Below the pieces are notes generated by a model. The model was not told where the DNA came from, made no database searches, and saw only the letters and a list, made by a program, of their open reading frames with translations. DNA of 58,978 nucleotides from Betaproteobacteria bacterium HGW-Betaproteobacteria-14. Lineage in GTDB: Bacteria > Pseudomonadota > Gammaproteobacteria > Burkholderiales > Rhodocyclaceae. Position numbers and translations under genes: made by a program. Location: the NCBI GenBank assembly GCA_002840845.1, contig PHCS01000017.1, positions 1 to 58,978 of the forward strand, given 5' to 3'. Position 1 is the first letter of the stretch. Every line of letters starts with the position of its first letter. Below are positions 33,028 through 42,809 of this stretch, one piece after another.

Positions 33028-34695
33028 ATGATGGATCTGTCCCTCATCGGCGGCCTGGCGGGCGGGGTCGGCCTTTTCCTGCTCGGCATGGGGCTGATGA
33101 CCGACGGCCTGAGGCTTGCCGCCGGACCGGCCCTGCATCGCATCCTCGCGCATTCGACGAAGACGCCACTGCGCGGCCTCGCCTCGGGCGTGCTGGTGAC
33201 GGCGGCGGTGCAGTCCTCCAGCGCCGTGACGGTGGCCATCATCGGCTTCGTCAATGCCGGCCTGCTCAACCTTTCGCAATCGCTGTGGGTGCTGTTCGGC
33301 GCCAACGTCGGCACCACCATGACCGGCTGGCTGGTGGCGCTGGTTGGCCTGAAGTTCAAGATCGAGGTGCTGGCGCTGCCGCTCGTCGGCTTCGGCATGC
33401 TGCTGCGCCTGACCGGCGAGGGCAGCCGGCGCGGCGCGCTGGGCTTGGCGCTGGCCGGCTTCGGCGTGCTCTTCATCGGCATCGACATGCTCAAGGAAAC
33501 CTTCTCGGGCCTGTCGACGGCGTTCACCTTCCCCGAAGGCGCGGGTGTGCGCGACATCCTCGTGCAGATGCTGATCGGCCTCGGCCTCACCGTGCTGATG
33601 CAGTCCTCCAGCGCCTCGCTCGCCATTGCGCTCACCGCCGCGCAGGGCGGCCTCCTCTCGGCGCAGGGGGCGGCGGCCGTCGTCATCGGCGCCAACATCG
33701 GCACCACCGTGACGGCGCTCATCGCCGCCATCGGCGCCACGCCGAATGCCCGCCGCGCCGCCGCCGCGCACATCATCTTCAACCTGCTCACCGGCGCCGT
33801 CGCCCTGCTGCTCCTGCCCTGGATACTCGACGTGCTTGGCCTCCTCAGCGAAGCGTTGGGATTGAAGGGGGCGCCGGCAGCCCGTCTGGCGATGTTCCAC
33901 ACCGCCTTCAATGTGCTCGGCGTACTGCTGATCTGGCCCTTCGCCGCGCGCCTGGCGCAGTTCCTCAAGCGGCGCTTCCGCAGCGCCGAGGAGGATGAGG
34001 CGCGGCCGCGCTACATCGACAAGACCGTCCTGGCCGTGCCGGCGCTGGCGCTCGACGCGCTCGACCGCGAGGTGCGGAACATGGGCGCCATCGCCCTGCG
34101 CACCGTGCGCAGCGCGCTCCTCGTGCCCGCCCCGCCCGCCCTGGCGCTGGCGCGCAACCAGCAGGTCGTCGACAGCCTCAACCAGGCCATCGCCGATTTC
34201 ATCACCCAGCTCAGCCGCGCCAGCCTGTCGCGCGACAGCGCCGCGCACCTGCCCGAACTCCTGCGCGTGGCGCGTTACTACGAGGCCGCGGCGGAACTGG
34301 CTGCGGAATCCTCCACAGCAGCCGGTGAAGTGGCTGAGACGGAAGGCATTGCCAGCGACGCAAGCTTCAGGCGACAGGCCCACGTGCTGCTCGACCAGGC
34401 CGATCCGGCCGGCACGCTCGCCGATGCCGCCGCGCTCGATGCCGGCCTGCGCGACTTCGAAAACGACTACCACATCCTCAAGACGGAACTGCTGGAAGCC
34501 GGTGCGCAAGGCCAGCTGCCCGTGGGCGACATGGATGCCCGCCTGCGCGCCGCCAGCGCGCTGCGCCGCGCCCTGCAGCAGGCGGTGAAGGCCGCGCGCT
34601 TGCTCGGCGCGAGCGGCCTGCCAGCCGACGCGTCAGATTCCGCCGCGCCCGCCCCACCCCCGTCAGGCGAGCGTGACGACGGGCCGCTGCCGTGA
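33028..34695 (+). CDS. Na/Pi cotransporter family protein with PhoU-like tail
   Basis: A 555-residue protein. The membrane part (about 1-310) has the two inverted repeats with V-Q-S-S-S-A-V-T and M-Q-S-S-S-A-S-L, the QSSS signature of NptA/YjbB transporters, and G-A-N-V-G-T-T / G-A-N-I-G-T-T motifs. The cytoplasmic remainder (about 340-530) is helical and PhoU-like. Such proteins export or import phosphate with Na+. It overlaps the DUF2062 gene by four bases. Confidence 0.92.
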   Translation: MMDLSLIGGLAGGVGLFLLGMGLMTDGLRLAAGPALHRILAHSTKTPLRGLASGVLVTAAVQSSSAVTVAIIGFVNAGLLNLSQSLWVLFGANVGTTMTGWLVALVGLKFKIEVLALPLVGFGMLLRLTGEGSRRGALGLALAGFGVLFIGIDMLKETFSGLSTAFTFPEGAGVRDILVQMLIGLGLTVLMQSSSASLAIALTAAQGGLLSAQGAAAVVIGANIGTTVTALIAAIGATPNARRAAAAHIIFNLLTGAVALLLLPWILDVLGLLSEALGLKGAPAARLAMFHTAFNVLGVLLIWPFAARLAQFLKRRFRSAEEDEARPRYIDKTVLAVPALALDALDREVRNMGAIALRTVRSALLVPAPPALALARNQQVVDSLNQAIADFITQLSRASLSRDSAAHLPELLRVARYYEAAAELAAESSTAAGEVAETEGIASDASFRRQAHVLLDQADPAGTLADAAALDAGLRDFENDYHILKTELLEAGAQGQLPVGDMDARLRAASALRRALQQAVKAARLLGASGLPADASDSAAPAPPPSGERDDGPLP

Positions 34696-35240
34696 AAGGG
34701 GCCTGGCGTCGCCTGCTGCCCGATGCGGAGCGCGTGCGCGAACACCGCTGGCTGCGCTGGCTCGGACCGGCGATGCAGCATCCGCGCCTGTGGCGCATCA
34801 CCCGCCGCGGCGTCGCGCTCGGCGTCGCGCTCGGCGTATTTTTCGGCCTGCTCATTCCCATCGCACAGATCCCGCTCTCCGCCGCCGTGGCGGTGATCCT
34901 GCGCGCCAACGTGCCCACCGCGGTCGCCAGCACGCTGGTCACCAACCCCGTCACCTTCGCCCCCCTGTATTACACCGCCTACCGCATCGGCACCGCGCTG
35001 ATCGGCGAGGGCAAGCCGCGCGTCACCGAGGCCAGCCTGGAGCCGCGCGGCGAGGGCATCGGCCCCTTGCTCGCCTTCTGGTGGGGGCGCATCACCGCGC
35101 TCGGCAAGCCGCTGCTGCTCGGGCTCGCGATCCTGGCATGCACCATGGGTCTCTCCGCCTACCTGCTGATCACCCTGCTGTGGCGCCTGAAAATCTCGTG
35201 GGCCTGGCGGCAGCGAAAAAGGCAACGCGCCCGCCGCTGA
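34692..35240 (+). CDS. DUF2062 membrane protein
   Basis: A 182-residue protein with the DUF2062 core: a basic N-terminal segment (R-R-L-L-P-D), G-V-A-L-G-V-F-F-G-L-L-I-P and T-N-P-V-T-F-A-P-L-Y-Y, and two or three membrane helices. The start is GTG at 34692 overlapping the previous stop. The family is widespread in Proteobacteria with no established role. Confidence 0.85.
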   Translation: MKGAWRRLLPDAERVREHRWLRWLGPAMQHPRLWRITRRGVALGVALGVFFGLLIPIAQIPLSAAVAVILRANVPTAVASTLVTNPVTFAPLYYTAYRIGTALIGEGKPRVTEASLEPRGEGIGPLLAFWWGRITALGKPLLLGLAILACTMGLSAYLLITLLWRLKISWAWRQRKRQRARR

Positions 35241-35403
35241 TCCACGCGGGTTTCGGCCAGCATCGGCCATTTCATTTGAACGCAAGCCGTGCCGGCGTTG
35301 TCCACCCTGCGGATGGCGTGTTATTTCATGCCAGCCGCCAACCCCAATGACGAATGAAAACGATCGTGCTACTGTTTTCCGGACCAGACAGGTACTTGGA
35401 ACG

Positions 35404-36756
35404 ATGAAACGACTGCTTGCCCTTGCCGCCGCGCTATTGCTCTCGCTGCCGGCCTTCTCCGCCACGGTGAAGGTCGCCGAGATCCACGGCGCCATCAGCC
35501 CGGCCAGCGCCGCCTATTTCCTGCGCGCCCTCGACGAGGCGCAAAAAGCGAAGGCGGATCTGCTGGTGCTCAAGCTCGACACGCCGGGCGGGCTCGATTC
35601 GGCCATGCGCGAGATGATCCGGGGCATCCTCGCCTCGCCCGTGCCGGTTGCGACTTTCGTCTCGCCTTCCGGCGCGCGCGCCGCCAGCGCCGGCACCTAC
35701 CTCCTCTACGCCAGCCACGTCGCCGCCATGGCGCCGGGCACCAACCTGGGCGCCGCCACGCCGGTGGCGATCGGCATCGGCGGCGACGCTGCCAAGCCGG
35801 CCGAGAAGAAGGCGGCGGAGAAGGACAAGGTCAATGCGCCGTCTGGCAGCGCCATGGAAAAGAAGGCGGTGCATGACGCTTCCGCCTACATCCGCAGCCT
35901 GGCGCAGTTGCGCGGCCGCAACGCCGAGTGGGCGGAACGCGCCGTGCGCCAGGCCGAAAGCCTCTCCGCCGAAGAGGCGGCAAAGCTGAAGGTGGTGGAT
36001 TTCATTGCCGATGATCTGCCCGACCTGCTGCGCCAGGCGGACGGGCGCCGCGTCAAGCTGGCCGCGGGCGAGGCGACGCTCGCCCTCGCCGGCGCCGTCG
36101 TCGCCGATGTTGCGCCCAACTGGAAGGAAACGCTGCTGGCGGCCATCGCCGATCCCAACATCGCGCTGATCCTCATGATGCTCGGCGTCTACGGCCTGCT
36201 CTTCGAGTTCTACTCGCCGGGCTTCGGCGTGGCCGGCATCATCGGCGCCATCAGCCTGCTGCTGGCGCTCTATGCGCTGGCCATGCTGCCGATCAACGCC
36301 ACCGGCGCCCTGCTCCTGCTGCTCGGCATCGCGCTCATGGCGACGGAAGCCTTCGTGCCGAGCTTCGGCGCCTTCGGCATCGGCGGCATCGTCGCCTTCG
36401 TCGCCGGATCGCTGATGCTGATCGACGGCGACCTGCCCGGCCTGGAGATCTCGCTCGCCTTCGTCGTGCCGCTGGCCGCCACCAGCGCCCTGGCGCTGTT
36501 CGGCATCGGCGCCTTCGCCCTGCGCGCGCAACGGCGGCCGGCCGTGAGCGGCGTCGAGGCGATGGCCGGCTGCACGGCCGAGGCGCTGGAGGATTTCGAA
36601 CGCGAAGGCTGGGTGCTGGCCTTCGGCGAGCGCTGGCATGCAAGAAGCGACACTCCGCTGGCGCGCGGCGCGCGGGCGCGCATCGTGAAGGTGGAAGGAC
36701 TGACCCTGGTAGTCAAACCGGAAGGCAACGTGGACAACAAAGGAGAACAATCATGA
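35404..36756 (+). CDS. NfeD-family membrane serine protease
   Basis: A 450-residue protein: signal peptide (1-19), ClpP-like protease domain (about 22-230) with D-T-P-G-G and the catalytic Ser region [11 protein letters not shown], four to five membrane helices (about 255-390), and a C-terminal OB-fold domain. Homologues such as PH1510 cleave the C-terminus of their partner stomatin. The slipin gene overlaps its stop, the standard NfeD-stomatin pair. An upstream in-frame ATG at 35347 lacks a ribosome site; 35404 is preferred because it starts the signal peptide. Confidence 0.92.
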   Translation: MKRLLALAAALLLSLPAFSATVKVAEIHGAISPASAAYFLRALDEAQKAKADLLVLKLDTPGGLDSAMREMIRGILASPVPVATFVSPSGARAASAGTYLLYASHVAAMAPGTNLGAATPVAIGIGGDAAKPAEKKAAEKDKVNAPSGSAMEKKAVHDASAYIRSLAQLRGRNAEWAERAVRQAESLSAEEAAKLKVVDFIADDLPDLLRQADGRRVKLAAGEATLALAGAVVADVAPNWKETLLAAIADPNIALILMMLGVYGLLFEFYSPGFGVAGIIGAISLLLALYALAMLPINATGALLLLLGIALMATEAFVPSFGAFGIGGIVAFVAGSLMLIDGDLPGLEISLAFVVPLAATSALALFGIGAFALRAQRRPAVSGVEAMAGCTAEALEDFEREGWVLAFGERWHARSDTPLARGARARIVKVEGLTLVVKPEGNVDNKGEQS

Positions 36757-37529
36757 TGATCTGGGACTTTGGCTGGGGCGGCGCAATTCTGCTGCTCATC
36801 GCGCTGGCGGCAGCCAGCATCCGCATCCTGCGCGAATACGAGCGAGGCGTGGTGTTCCTGCTCGGCCGCTTCTGGAAGGTGAAGGGGCCGGGCATCATCC
36901 TCGTCGTGCCGGGCATCCAGCAGATGGTGCGCGTGGACCTGCGCCTGGTGGTGATGGACGTGCCGAGCCAGGATGTCATCTCGCGCGACAACGTCTCGGT
37001 GAAGGTGAACGCGGTGGTGTACTTCCGCGTCGTCGATCCGCAGAAGGCCATCATCCATGTCGAGAACTACTTCGAGGCCACCTCGCAGCTGGCGCAGACC
37101 ACCCTGCGCTCCGTGCTCGGCAAGCACGAACTGGACGACATGCTCGCCGAGCGCGAGCGCCTCAATGTCGACATCCAGAAGATCCTCGACACGCAGACCG
37201 ACTCCTGGGGCATCAAGATCGCCAACGTCGAAATCAAGCACGTGGACATCGACGAGACCATGGTGCGCGCCATCGCCCGCCAGGCCGAGGCCGAGCGCGA
37301 GCGGCGCGCCAAGGTGATCCATGCCGAGGGCGAGCAGCAGGCCTCGGAAAAACTGCTCGAAGCCGCCAGGGTGCTGGCGCAGGCGCCGCAGGCCATGCAG
37401 CTGCGCTACCTGCAGACGCTGGTGAACATCGCCGGCGACAAGACCTCCACCATCGTCTTCCCCATGCCGATGGACATCATGGATGTCCTCTCGAAGCTGG
37501 TGCCGGACAAGCACGCGACCAAGGATTGA
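36753..37529 (+). CDS. Slipin (stomatin/prohibitin family)
   Basis: A 258-residue SPFH protein with an N-terminal membrane helix (about 7-24), the SPFH domain ([13 protein letters not shown] onward) and a coiled coil ([10 protein letters not shown]). The C-terminal motif I-V-F-P-M-P-M-D is typical of slipins cleaved by NfeD. It forms membrane microdomain scaffolds. Its 3' end is duplicated as a remnant near 47421-47502. Confidence 0.93.
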   Translation: MMIWDFGWGGAILLLIALAAASIRILREYERGVVFLLGRFWKVKGPGIILVVPGIQQMVRVDLRLVVMDVPSQDVISRDNVSVKVNAVVYFRVVDPQKAIIHVENYFEATSQLAQTTLRSVLGKHELDDMLAERERLNVDIQKILDTQTDSWGIKIANVEIKHVDIDETMVRAIARQAEAERERRAKVIHAEGEQQASEKLLEAARVLAQAPQAMQLRYLQTLVNIAGDKTSTIVFPMPMDIMDVLSKLVPDKHATKD

Positions 37530-37578
37530 CGCTTGCGCCTGATGGCATCTCCACACCGCTGACGGGGCGCGGCGCGCG

Positions 37579-39228
37579 ATGACGGGCGACGTCTACAGCG
37601 AATTCACCCTCCTCCTCCTCGCCGCGGCCCTGATCGGCGCCGTCGGCGTGCGGCTGCGCCAGCCGCTCATCGTCGCCTACATCATCGTCGGCATCGCCGT
37701 CGGCCCGTCGATGCTCGGCTGGGTGACGGCGCACGACAAGGTCGACCTGCTGGCGCAGATCGGCGTCACGCTGCTGCTCTTCGTGGTCGGACTGAAACTC
37801 GACATCCATCTGGTGCGCAACCTCGGCGGCGTGGCGCTGGCCACCGGCCTGGGCCAGCTGCTGTTCACCATCGTCTTCGGTTTCCTGATCGCGCTGGCGC
37901 TTGGCATGTCCGCCCTCACGGCGCTCTACATCGCCGTGGCGCTGACCTTCTCCAGCACCATCATCATCGTCAAGCTGCTCTCCGACAAGCGCGAGATCGA
38001 CTCCCTGCACGGCCGCATCGCCCTGGGCTTCCTCATCGTGCAGGACATCGCCGTGGTGGTGGCGATGATGGCGCTGGGCGCCTACAACGCCGGCAGCGGC
38101 GAGAGCTGGCTGGCGATCGCCGCCACGGTCGGCGTGAAGTTCGCCGGCGCCCTGATCGTCGTCGCGCTGCTGATGCGCTACGTGCTGCCGCGCGTGCTGC
38201 ACCTGCTGGCCGGCTCGCCCGAACTGCTGCTGCTCTTTGCCATCGCCTGGGCCACGACGCTCGCTACGGCCAGCGAACTGCTCGGCTTCAGCAAGGAGGT
38301 CGGCGCCTTCCTGGCCGGCTTCTCGCTCGCCTCCACGCCCTACCGCGAGGCCATGAGCACGCGCCTGACCAGCCTGCGCGACTTCCTGCTGCTGTTCTTC
38401 TTCATCGACCTGGGCGCCAAGCTGGACCTCTCCGCCCTGGGCGGCGACCTGGCCGGGGCGGCCGTGCTGTCGGTCTTCGTCCTCATCGGCAACCCGCTCA
38501 TCGTCATGGCCATCATGGGCTGGATGGGCTACCGCAAGCGCACCGGCTTCCTCGCCGGCCTGACCGTGGCGCAGATCAGCGAATTCTCCATCGTCTTCGT
38601 GGCGATGGGCATCACGCTGGGCCACATCGGCCAGGGCGCCCTCGGCCTGGTGACGCTGGTAGGACTGGTGACGATCACGCTGTCGACCTACATGATCCTC
38701 TACTCGCAGCGGCTGTATGACTGGCTGAAGCCCTGGCTCGGCTTCTTCGAGCGGCGCACCCCCTTCCGCGAAATGGCCGTCGAGCGACAGCAGGCCGGGC
38801 CCGGCCAGGCCGACGTGATCGTCTTCGGCATGGGCCGCTACGGCAAGCACCTCGCGCAGCATCTGTCCCGGCACGACACGGCGGTGCTGGGTGTCGACTT
38901 CGACCCGGAAACGGTGGCACATTGTCGCCAGCGCGGCATCGCGATCCGCTTCGGCGATGCGGAAGATCCCGCGTTCCCGGAAACGCTGCCGCTAGCCGGC
39001 ACCCGCTGGGTGGTCAGCACGCTGCCGGAGATCAGCGTCAATCTCGGTCTGCTCGACGCGCTGCGCCGCCACGGCTTCAACGGACGCATCGCCATGACCG
39101 CCCATGCCGCGCAGGACATTCGCCGGCTGGAGCATGCCGGAGTGGATCGGGTGCTGCAGCCCTTCGACGATGCAGCGGACTTTGCCGCGCGCGCCATCGG
39201 CAAGGAATTGTCTTCACAGGAGAACTGA
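37579..39228 (+). CDS. Kef-type cation/proton antiporter with nucleotide-binding domain (CPA2)
   Basis: A 549-residue antiporter: about twelve helices in residues 1-380, with F-S-S-T-I-I-I-V and F-L-I-V-Q-D-I-A-V, then an RCK-type domain beginning V-I-V-F-G-M-G-R-Y-G-K. It differs from the other Kef protein of this window by lacking an extended C-terminus. It precedes a UspA gene by one base, a pairing that suggests stress control of ion flux. Confidence 0.9.
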   Translation: MTGDVYSEFTLLLLAAALIGAVGVRLRQPLIVAYIIVGIAVGPSMLGWVTAHDKVDLLAQIGVTLLLFVVGLKLDIHLVRNLGGVALATGLGQLLFTIVFGFLIALALGMSALTALYIAVALTFSSTIIIVKLLSDKREIDSLHGRIALGFLIVQDIAVVVAMMALGAYNAGSGESWLAIAATVGVKFAGALIVVALLMRYVLPRVLHLLAGSPELLLLFAIAWATTLATASELLGFSKEVGAFLAGFSLASTPYREAMSTRLTSLRDFLLLFFFIDLGAKLDLSALGGDLAGAAVLSVFVLIGNPLIVMAIMGWMGYRKRTGFLAGLTVAQISEFSIVFVAMGITLGHIGQGALGLVTLVGLVTITLSTYMILYSQRLYDWLKPWLGFFERRTPFREMAVERQQAGPGQADVIVFGMGRYGKHLAQHLSRHDTAVLGVDFDPETVAHCRQRGIAIRFGDAEDPAFPETLPLAGTRWVVSTLPEISVNLGLLDALRRHGFNGRIAMTAHAAQDIRRLEHAGVDRVLQPFDDAADFAARAIGKELSSQEN

Positions 39229-39229
39229 T

Positions 39230-40120
39230 ATGCATACGCCCGCGCACATCCTCATCGCCACCGACCTGTCGTCCCACGCCGGCCGGGCCGAGACGCGCGG
39301 CGCCATGCTGGCGCAGGCCCTGGGTGCGAAGAGGCTGACGCTGCTGCACATGGTGCCGCGCCTCCCGCTGAAGGCCTTGACCGACATGCTCGATCGCACC
39401 CCGCTGGAAACCGAGCAGATGCTGGTCAGCGGGGCCAAGGCGGATCTGGCCGAGCGCGCGCGCCGGCTAGGCGAGAAATACGGCATCGAAGTGGCGACCG
39501 CGGTCAAGATCGGGCGCGTGCATCTGGGGATCGTCGCACTGGCCGACGAAATCGACGCCGGCCTGGTGGTCGTCGGCGGCTACGGCGCGCACCTGGTGCG
39601 CGAGCTGTTTCTCGGCGCGACGGCGGAGAAGGTGCTGCGCACGAGCAAGCGGCCGATGCTCATCGTCAAGCAGGAACCGCTCTCGCCCTACAAGCGCCTG
39701 CTGGTGCCGGTGGATTTCTCGGCCTCGTCGAGCCACGCGCTGGACTGGGCGCTGGCCATCGCCGCCCGCGCCGAAATCAACGTCGCCCATGTGTACGAAG
39801 CCCCCTACGAAACCACCCTGCGCTACGCCAGCGTCGACGACAAGGTCGTCGAAAGCTATCGCAGCGTCGCCAAGCACCAGGCCCATGATGCGATGAGCGC
39901 CTTCCTGAAGGACCGCCGTCCTGCGGGGACTGACTTTCAGCGGCACATCCTGCACGGCCATCCGGCCGCCGGCATCCGCGACCTGGCTGCGGAACTGCGG
40001 CCGGACCTGATCGTCATGGGCAAGCACGGCCAGTCGGAGATCGAGGAACTGCTGCTCGGCAGCGTGACCAAGCATGTCCTCTTCGAATCCAGTTGCGACA
40101 TGCTGGTGGCGATGGCGTAA
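39230..40120 (+). CDS. Tandem universal stress protein (UspA)
   Basis: A 296-residue protein with two Usp domains (about 5-146 and 153-296). Both have the nucleotide-binding loop: G-x2-G with G-A-T-A-E-K-V in the first and G-K-H-G-Q-S-E then L-G-S-V-T-K-H-V in the second, so ATP binding is likely. The ATG at 39230 follows an AGGAGA site. It probably responds to the same ionic stress as the antiporter it follows. It contains motif copy C. Confidence 0.9.
   Translation: MHTPAHILIATDLSSHAGRAETRGAMLAQALGAKRLTLLHMVPRLPLKALTDMLDRTPLETEQMLVSGAKADLAERARRLGEKYGIEVATAVKIGRVHLGIVALADEIDAGLVVVGGYGAHLVRELFLGATAEKVLRTSKRPMLIVKQEPLSPYKRLLVPVDFSASSSHALDWALAIAARAEINVAHVYEAPYETTLRYASVDDKVVESYRSVAKHQAHDAMSAFLKDRRPAGTDFQRHILHGHPAAGIRDLAAELRPDLIVMGKHGQSEIEELLLGSVTKHVLFESSCDMLVAMA
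39914..39938 (+). repeat. Dispersed motif copy C inside uspA
   Basis: Exact match to both halves with GCGGGG in the spacer, in the sense direction of the gene (R-R-P-A-G-T-D-F). Confidence 0.7.
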
Positions 40121-40164
40121 TCCCTCATGGCGCCATTGCGCGGCCAGCCGGCGCCCACCTGCCT

Positions 40165-40189
40165 CGCCGTCCTGCGGAGGCTGACTTTC
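40165..40189 (+). repeat. Dispersed motif copy D (consensus copy)
   Basis: CGCCGT, spacer CCTGCGGAGG, CTGACTTTC, in the gap after uspA and 226 bp from copy C inside that gene. Confidence 0.8.
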
Positions 40190-40262
40190 ACGGCAATGCG
40201 CCTGACGGATGCATTGATGGCGAAATAGGGGCTTGCAGTTGCGGGTCGGCATTCAGGCCGAC

Positions 40263-40345
40263 TGTCTCCCGCTGCAGACAAAAGTTGATCCGGTGATTCA
40301 TCGGCTTGTAGCAGATTCCCGGAGTCATGTCTGCGGCGCACGACA
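40263..40345. promoter_or_regulatory. Two perfect GlrR-type activator sites upstream of the mlaC-like gene
   Basis: TGTCTCCCGCTGCAGACA at 40263-40280 and TGTCTGCGGCGCACGACA at 40328-40345 both match TGTC-N10-GACA exactly. Centres are 65 bp apart, about -197 and -132 from the predicted sigma-54 start. The rest of 40121-40550 holds motif copy D and the promoter; no gene is seen in it. Confidence 0.75.
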
Positions 40346-40442
40346 GACCGGGGAAGGATTTTGCAGCGACCGCGCGTCCCGTCCGCTTCACCCAACGTCA
40401 CGGCTACGGCATAAGCCCGGGGCACCGGACTGGTCTCGTGAC

Positions 40443-40457
40443 GGGCATGCCAGTTGC
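40443..40457 (+). promoter_or_regulatory. Sigma-54 promoter of the mlaC-like gene
   Basis: GGGCATGCCAGTTGC matches TGGCACG-N4-TTGC with two mismatches and correct spacing of GG and GC. Start would be near 40469, about 80 bases before the ATG. Confidence 0.6.
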
Positions 40458-40550
40458 TTTGAAAGGGATGCGCCTGCAACGACGGAACGGCACTACGCGT
40501 CACCGGTCACCGGATTGCGGGCGCCCATTCCAACCCAAAGGAGACAAGTC

Positions 40551-41180
40551 ATGACAACCAGAACCCACATCCGCAACATGCTTGCAATCACTGCGATGTC
40601 CTTCTTCGGCGCCGTATCGGCTGCCGGAATGGCGCCCGCCGTTCAGGTCAAGGCCACAACCGAGGAGGTGCTCGCCGTCATCGCCGCAAACAACGACAGG
40701 CAAGCACTCAACGAACTGGCGGAAACGAAGATCGTGCCGCATTTCGACTTCAAACGCATGACTCAGCTTGCGGTCGGGCGCACGTGGTCTCAAGCCACGC
40801 CCCAGCAGCAGCAGGCGCTCGTGCGGGAGTTCCGCCGTCTTCTGGTGAGGACCTACACGAACGCGCTGGCCTCCGTCAGGCCGGACAAATCAAGCGTCGA
40901 GATGCTGCCGACGCGGCCGCTTGCCAGCGAGGACGAGGTCATGGTGAAGACCCGAGTGGTCGAGTCCGGGCGCAAACCGGTGTCCATCGACTACCACATG
41001 GAGAATACGCCTGAAGGATGGAAGGTCTTCGACGTCACGGTGGAGAGCATCAGCCTGGTATCCAACTACCGCCAATCCTTCAAGACGCAGGTGGAGCAAG
41101 GCGGAATCGACGGCCTCATTCGCGCCCTTGGCGAGAAAAACCGCACGCTTCGGGGCGGGGGGGCGCCGGGCCGCAACTGA
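40551..41180 (+). CDS. MlaC/Ttg2D-like periplasmic lipid-binding protein
   Basis: A 209-residue protein with a signal peptide (about 1-25) and the MlaC/Tol_Ttg2 fold: F-D-F-K-R-M-T-Q-L-A-V-G-R-T-W, then F-R-R-L-L-V-R-T-Y, and a C-terminal V-T-V-E-S-I-S-L-V-S-N-Y-R. MlaC shuttles phospholipids between the two membranes. No mlaFEDB genes adjoin, so it works alone or with a distant transporter. An AAAGGAG site precedes the ATG. Upstream GlrR-type sites and a sigma-54 promoter point to envelope-stress control. Confidence 0.85.
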   Translation: MTTRTHIRNMLAITAMSFFGAVSAAGMAPAVQVKATTEEVLAVIAANNDRQALNELAETKIVPHFDFKRMTQLAVGRTWSQATPQQQQALVREFRRLLVRTYTNALASVRPDKSSVEMLPTRPLASEDEVMVKTRVVESGRKPVSIDYHMENTPEGWKVFDVTVESISLVSNYRQSFKTQVEQGGIDGLIRALGEKNRTLRGGGAPGRN

Positions 41181-41260
41181 CCGCACCTCTTCATGCCACG
41201 GTGCGAAGCGTCCGCCTGATGCGAGGTTTGCGGTCGTCCCCGGGCCGGTGCGCGCCAGGC

Positions 41261-42508
41261 TCAGGACTCGCGCACGACGGCAGGGTGCGGCGCCGGCTTG
41301 TCCGATGTGGGCAGGGCGGGCGCGATGGGGCCATCGCGCCCGCCGGCGCCGCTCACCAGCATGCCCAGCGGCTTCAGTCCGTCCGCATGGTCGCATACGA
41401 TCTTCAACGCCACCAGAAGGGGTACGGCGATGAGCACGCCTGGAATGCCCCACATCCACCCCCACAGCATCGTGGAGAGCAGGATCACCACCGGGTTCAA
41501 TGTGAAACGCCGCCCGACGACATGCGGGACGAGGAACTGGCCCTCGATGACGGTGAGGACTGCGAAGAGGCATGGCGGGAGCAGCATGCGCCATACCTCA
41601 TCGAAACTCAGTACCGCAACCACGCCAATGACTGACAGGCTCAATGCCGGGCCCAAGTAGGGGACGAAATTGAACACGCCGGCCATCACGCCCCAGAGTA
41701 CGGGGTTGGGCATGCCCGCCAAGTGGAGGACGCCCGCCGTGGCGGCGCCCAGCGCCAAGTTGATGCAGACGATCGTCATCAGATAGTTCACCAGCTCCTG
41801 CCGCACCGCCCGCAACATGACGATCGTGCGGCGCCGCTTGCCGAACTGGTGCGTTGCGCCCACCAGATTGCGTAGGCACAGATTGCCGTGCGCAAGAAGA
41901 AAATAGAGGAGCACAAGGACGGTTCCCGCGGAAATAATTGCGCCGGGCGTGGCGGCCAGCAAGCGGCCGGTGAAGCCGGGCTCCTTCACGGCAACCTTTG
42001 GCCTGGGCGAAGCGTCTCCGGCGTTGGCGATTTCTTCCACCTTTTGCGCGGCTTGGTTCATCACGGCCACCGACCGCTTCACGCCAACCAGTTTGTACTC
42101 CAGATCCCTCATGACGGCAGGCGCGCGCGCAATCCAGGCGTTGGCGGGATCGGCGAGTTGGACGACGCCCGCCGTGACGGTGCCAAGCAGGGCCAGCACC
42201 ACCACGGCTGCACCCAACGGCCGCGGAGCGCCCCTGCGCCACAGCAAGGTCACCCACGGCGACAGCACCAGGGCCAGCAGAACCGCCAGCACCACCGGCA
42301 ACAGTATCGCTTTCGCCAAATGCAGCGTATAGAGCAACGCCAGCCCGAACAGGCCAATGAGGGCGGTGCGTGCGGCCACATCGGCCGCCGGCATGCTGGA
42401 CGCCGGCGGCGGCCGCGGAAACAGAGATGCGCGCGACCTCAAGAGCGCAGGCCGGATGCCGCCGCTTCGCGCCAACGGCAGCACGCGCTTCTGCTGGCGT
42501 TTGCTCAT
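41261..42508 (-). CDS. AI-2E/PerM family membrane transporter
   Basis: A 415-residue protein with about eight hydrophobic helices. The family signature sits near residues 290-360: V-F-N-F-V-P-Y-L-G-P and L-N-P-V-V-I-L-L-S. A basic N-terminal tail of about 35 residues precedes the first helix. The ATG at 42508 is used; a longer frame to 42559 is less likely. Members move small molecules, peptides or Na+; substrate unknown. It is convergent with the mlaC-like gene. Confidence 0.82.
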   Translation of the reverse strand: MSKRQQKRVLPLARSGGIRPALLRSRASLFPRPPPASSMPAADVAARTALIGLFGLALLYTLHLAKAILLPVVLAVLLALVLSPWVTLLWRRGAPRPLGAAVVVLALLGTVTAGVVQLADPANAWIARAPAVMRDLEYKLVGVKRSVAVMNQAAQKVEEIANAGDASPRPKVAVKEPGFTGRLLAATPGAIISAGTVLVLLYFLLAHGNLCLRNLVGATHQFGKRRRTIVMLRAVRQELVNYLMTIVCINLALGAATAGVLHLAGMPNPVLWGVMAGVFNFVPYLGPALSLSVIGVVAVLSFDEVWRMLLPPCLFAVLTVIEGQFLVPHVVGRRFTLNPVVILLSTMLWGWMWGIPGVLIAVPLLVALKIVCDHADGLKPLGMLVSGAGGRDGPIAPALPTSDKPAPHPAVVRES

Positions 42509-42650
42509 CGCAGCACCGGCGCCCAGCTCGGCGGGGTGTCGCCGACCCGGTGCGGCCACCGTCCGCGCAGACTTGGCTCTCGGTCTGTGCGACTCCGCTC
42601 CGGGAAGCGGCGCCGAAGCGCGCTGCCGCTGCGGACCCGGCCCTGGAAAG

Positions 42651-42809
42651 CTAGCCGATCAAGTGTGCGGCCATGCTCAATGCTATAAAAGCGATGACGG
42701 CAACCGCCGCCAGAACCAGCAGCGGAAAGAGCGCGTCCTTGCCGCGTACCTCGGTTTTTTTCCATGCCTGTTCCTTCCCGGCCTCGGGCGGCCTCCATGC
42801 CGAATTCAT
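42651..42809 (-). CDS. Small single-helix membrane protein
   Basis: A 52-residue protein: a charged N-terminal half followed by one membrane helix (P-L-L-V-L-A-A-V-A-V-I-A-F-I). Its ATG overlaps the stop of the OsmB-like gene (ATGA), supporting translation. No family recognised. Confidence 0.6.
   Translation of the reverse strand: MNSAWRPPEAGKEQAWKKTEVRGKDALFPLLVLAAVAVIAFIALSMAAHLIG

Noticed and set aside
28219..34509. A minus-strand open frame of over 2,000 codons opposite the Mrp-like, exchanger, ATPase and Na/Pi genes
   Set aside because: It is rich in Ala, Arg, His, Gln and Gly with no domain and lies antisense to clearly coding genes; it results from high third-position GC.
40286..40302. 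TTGATCCGGTGATTCAT as an FNR or CRP-like box
   Set aside because: Spacing and right half do not match either consensus, and it lies between two perfect GlrR-type sites.
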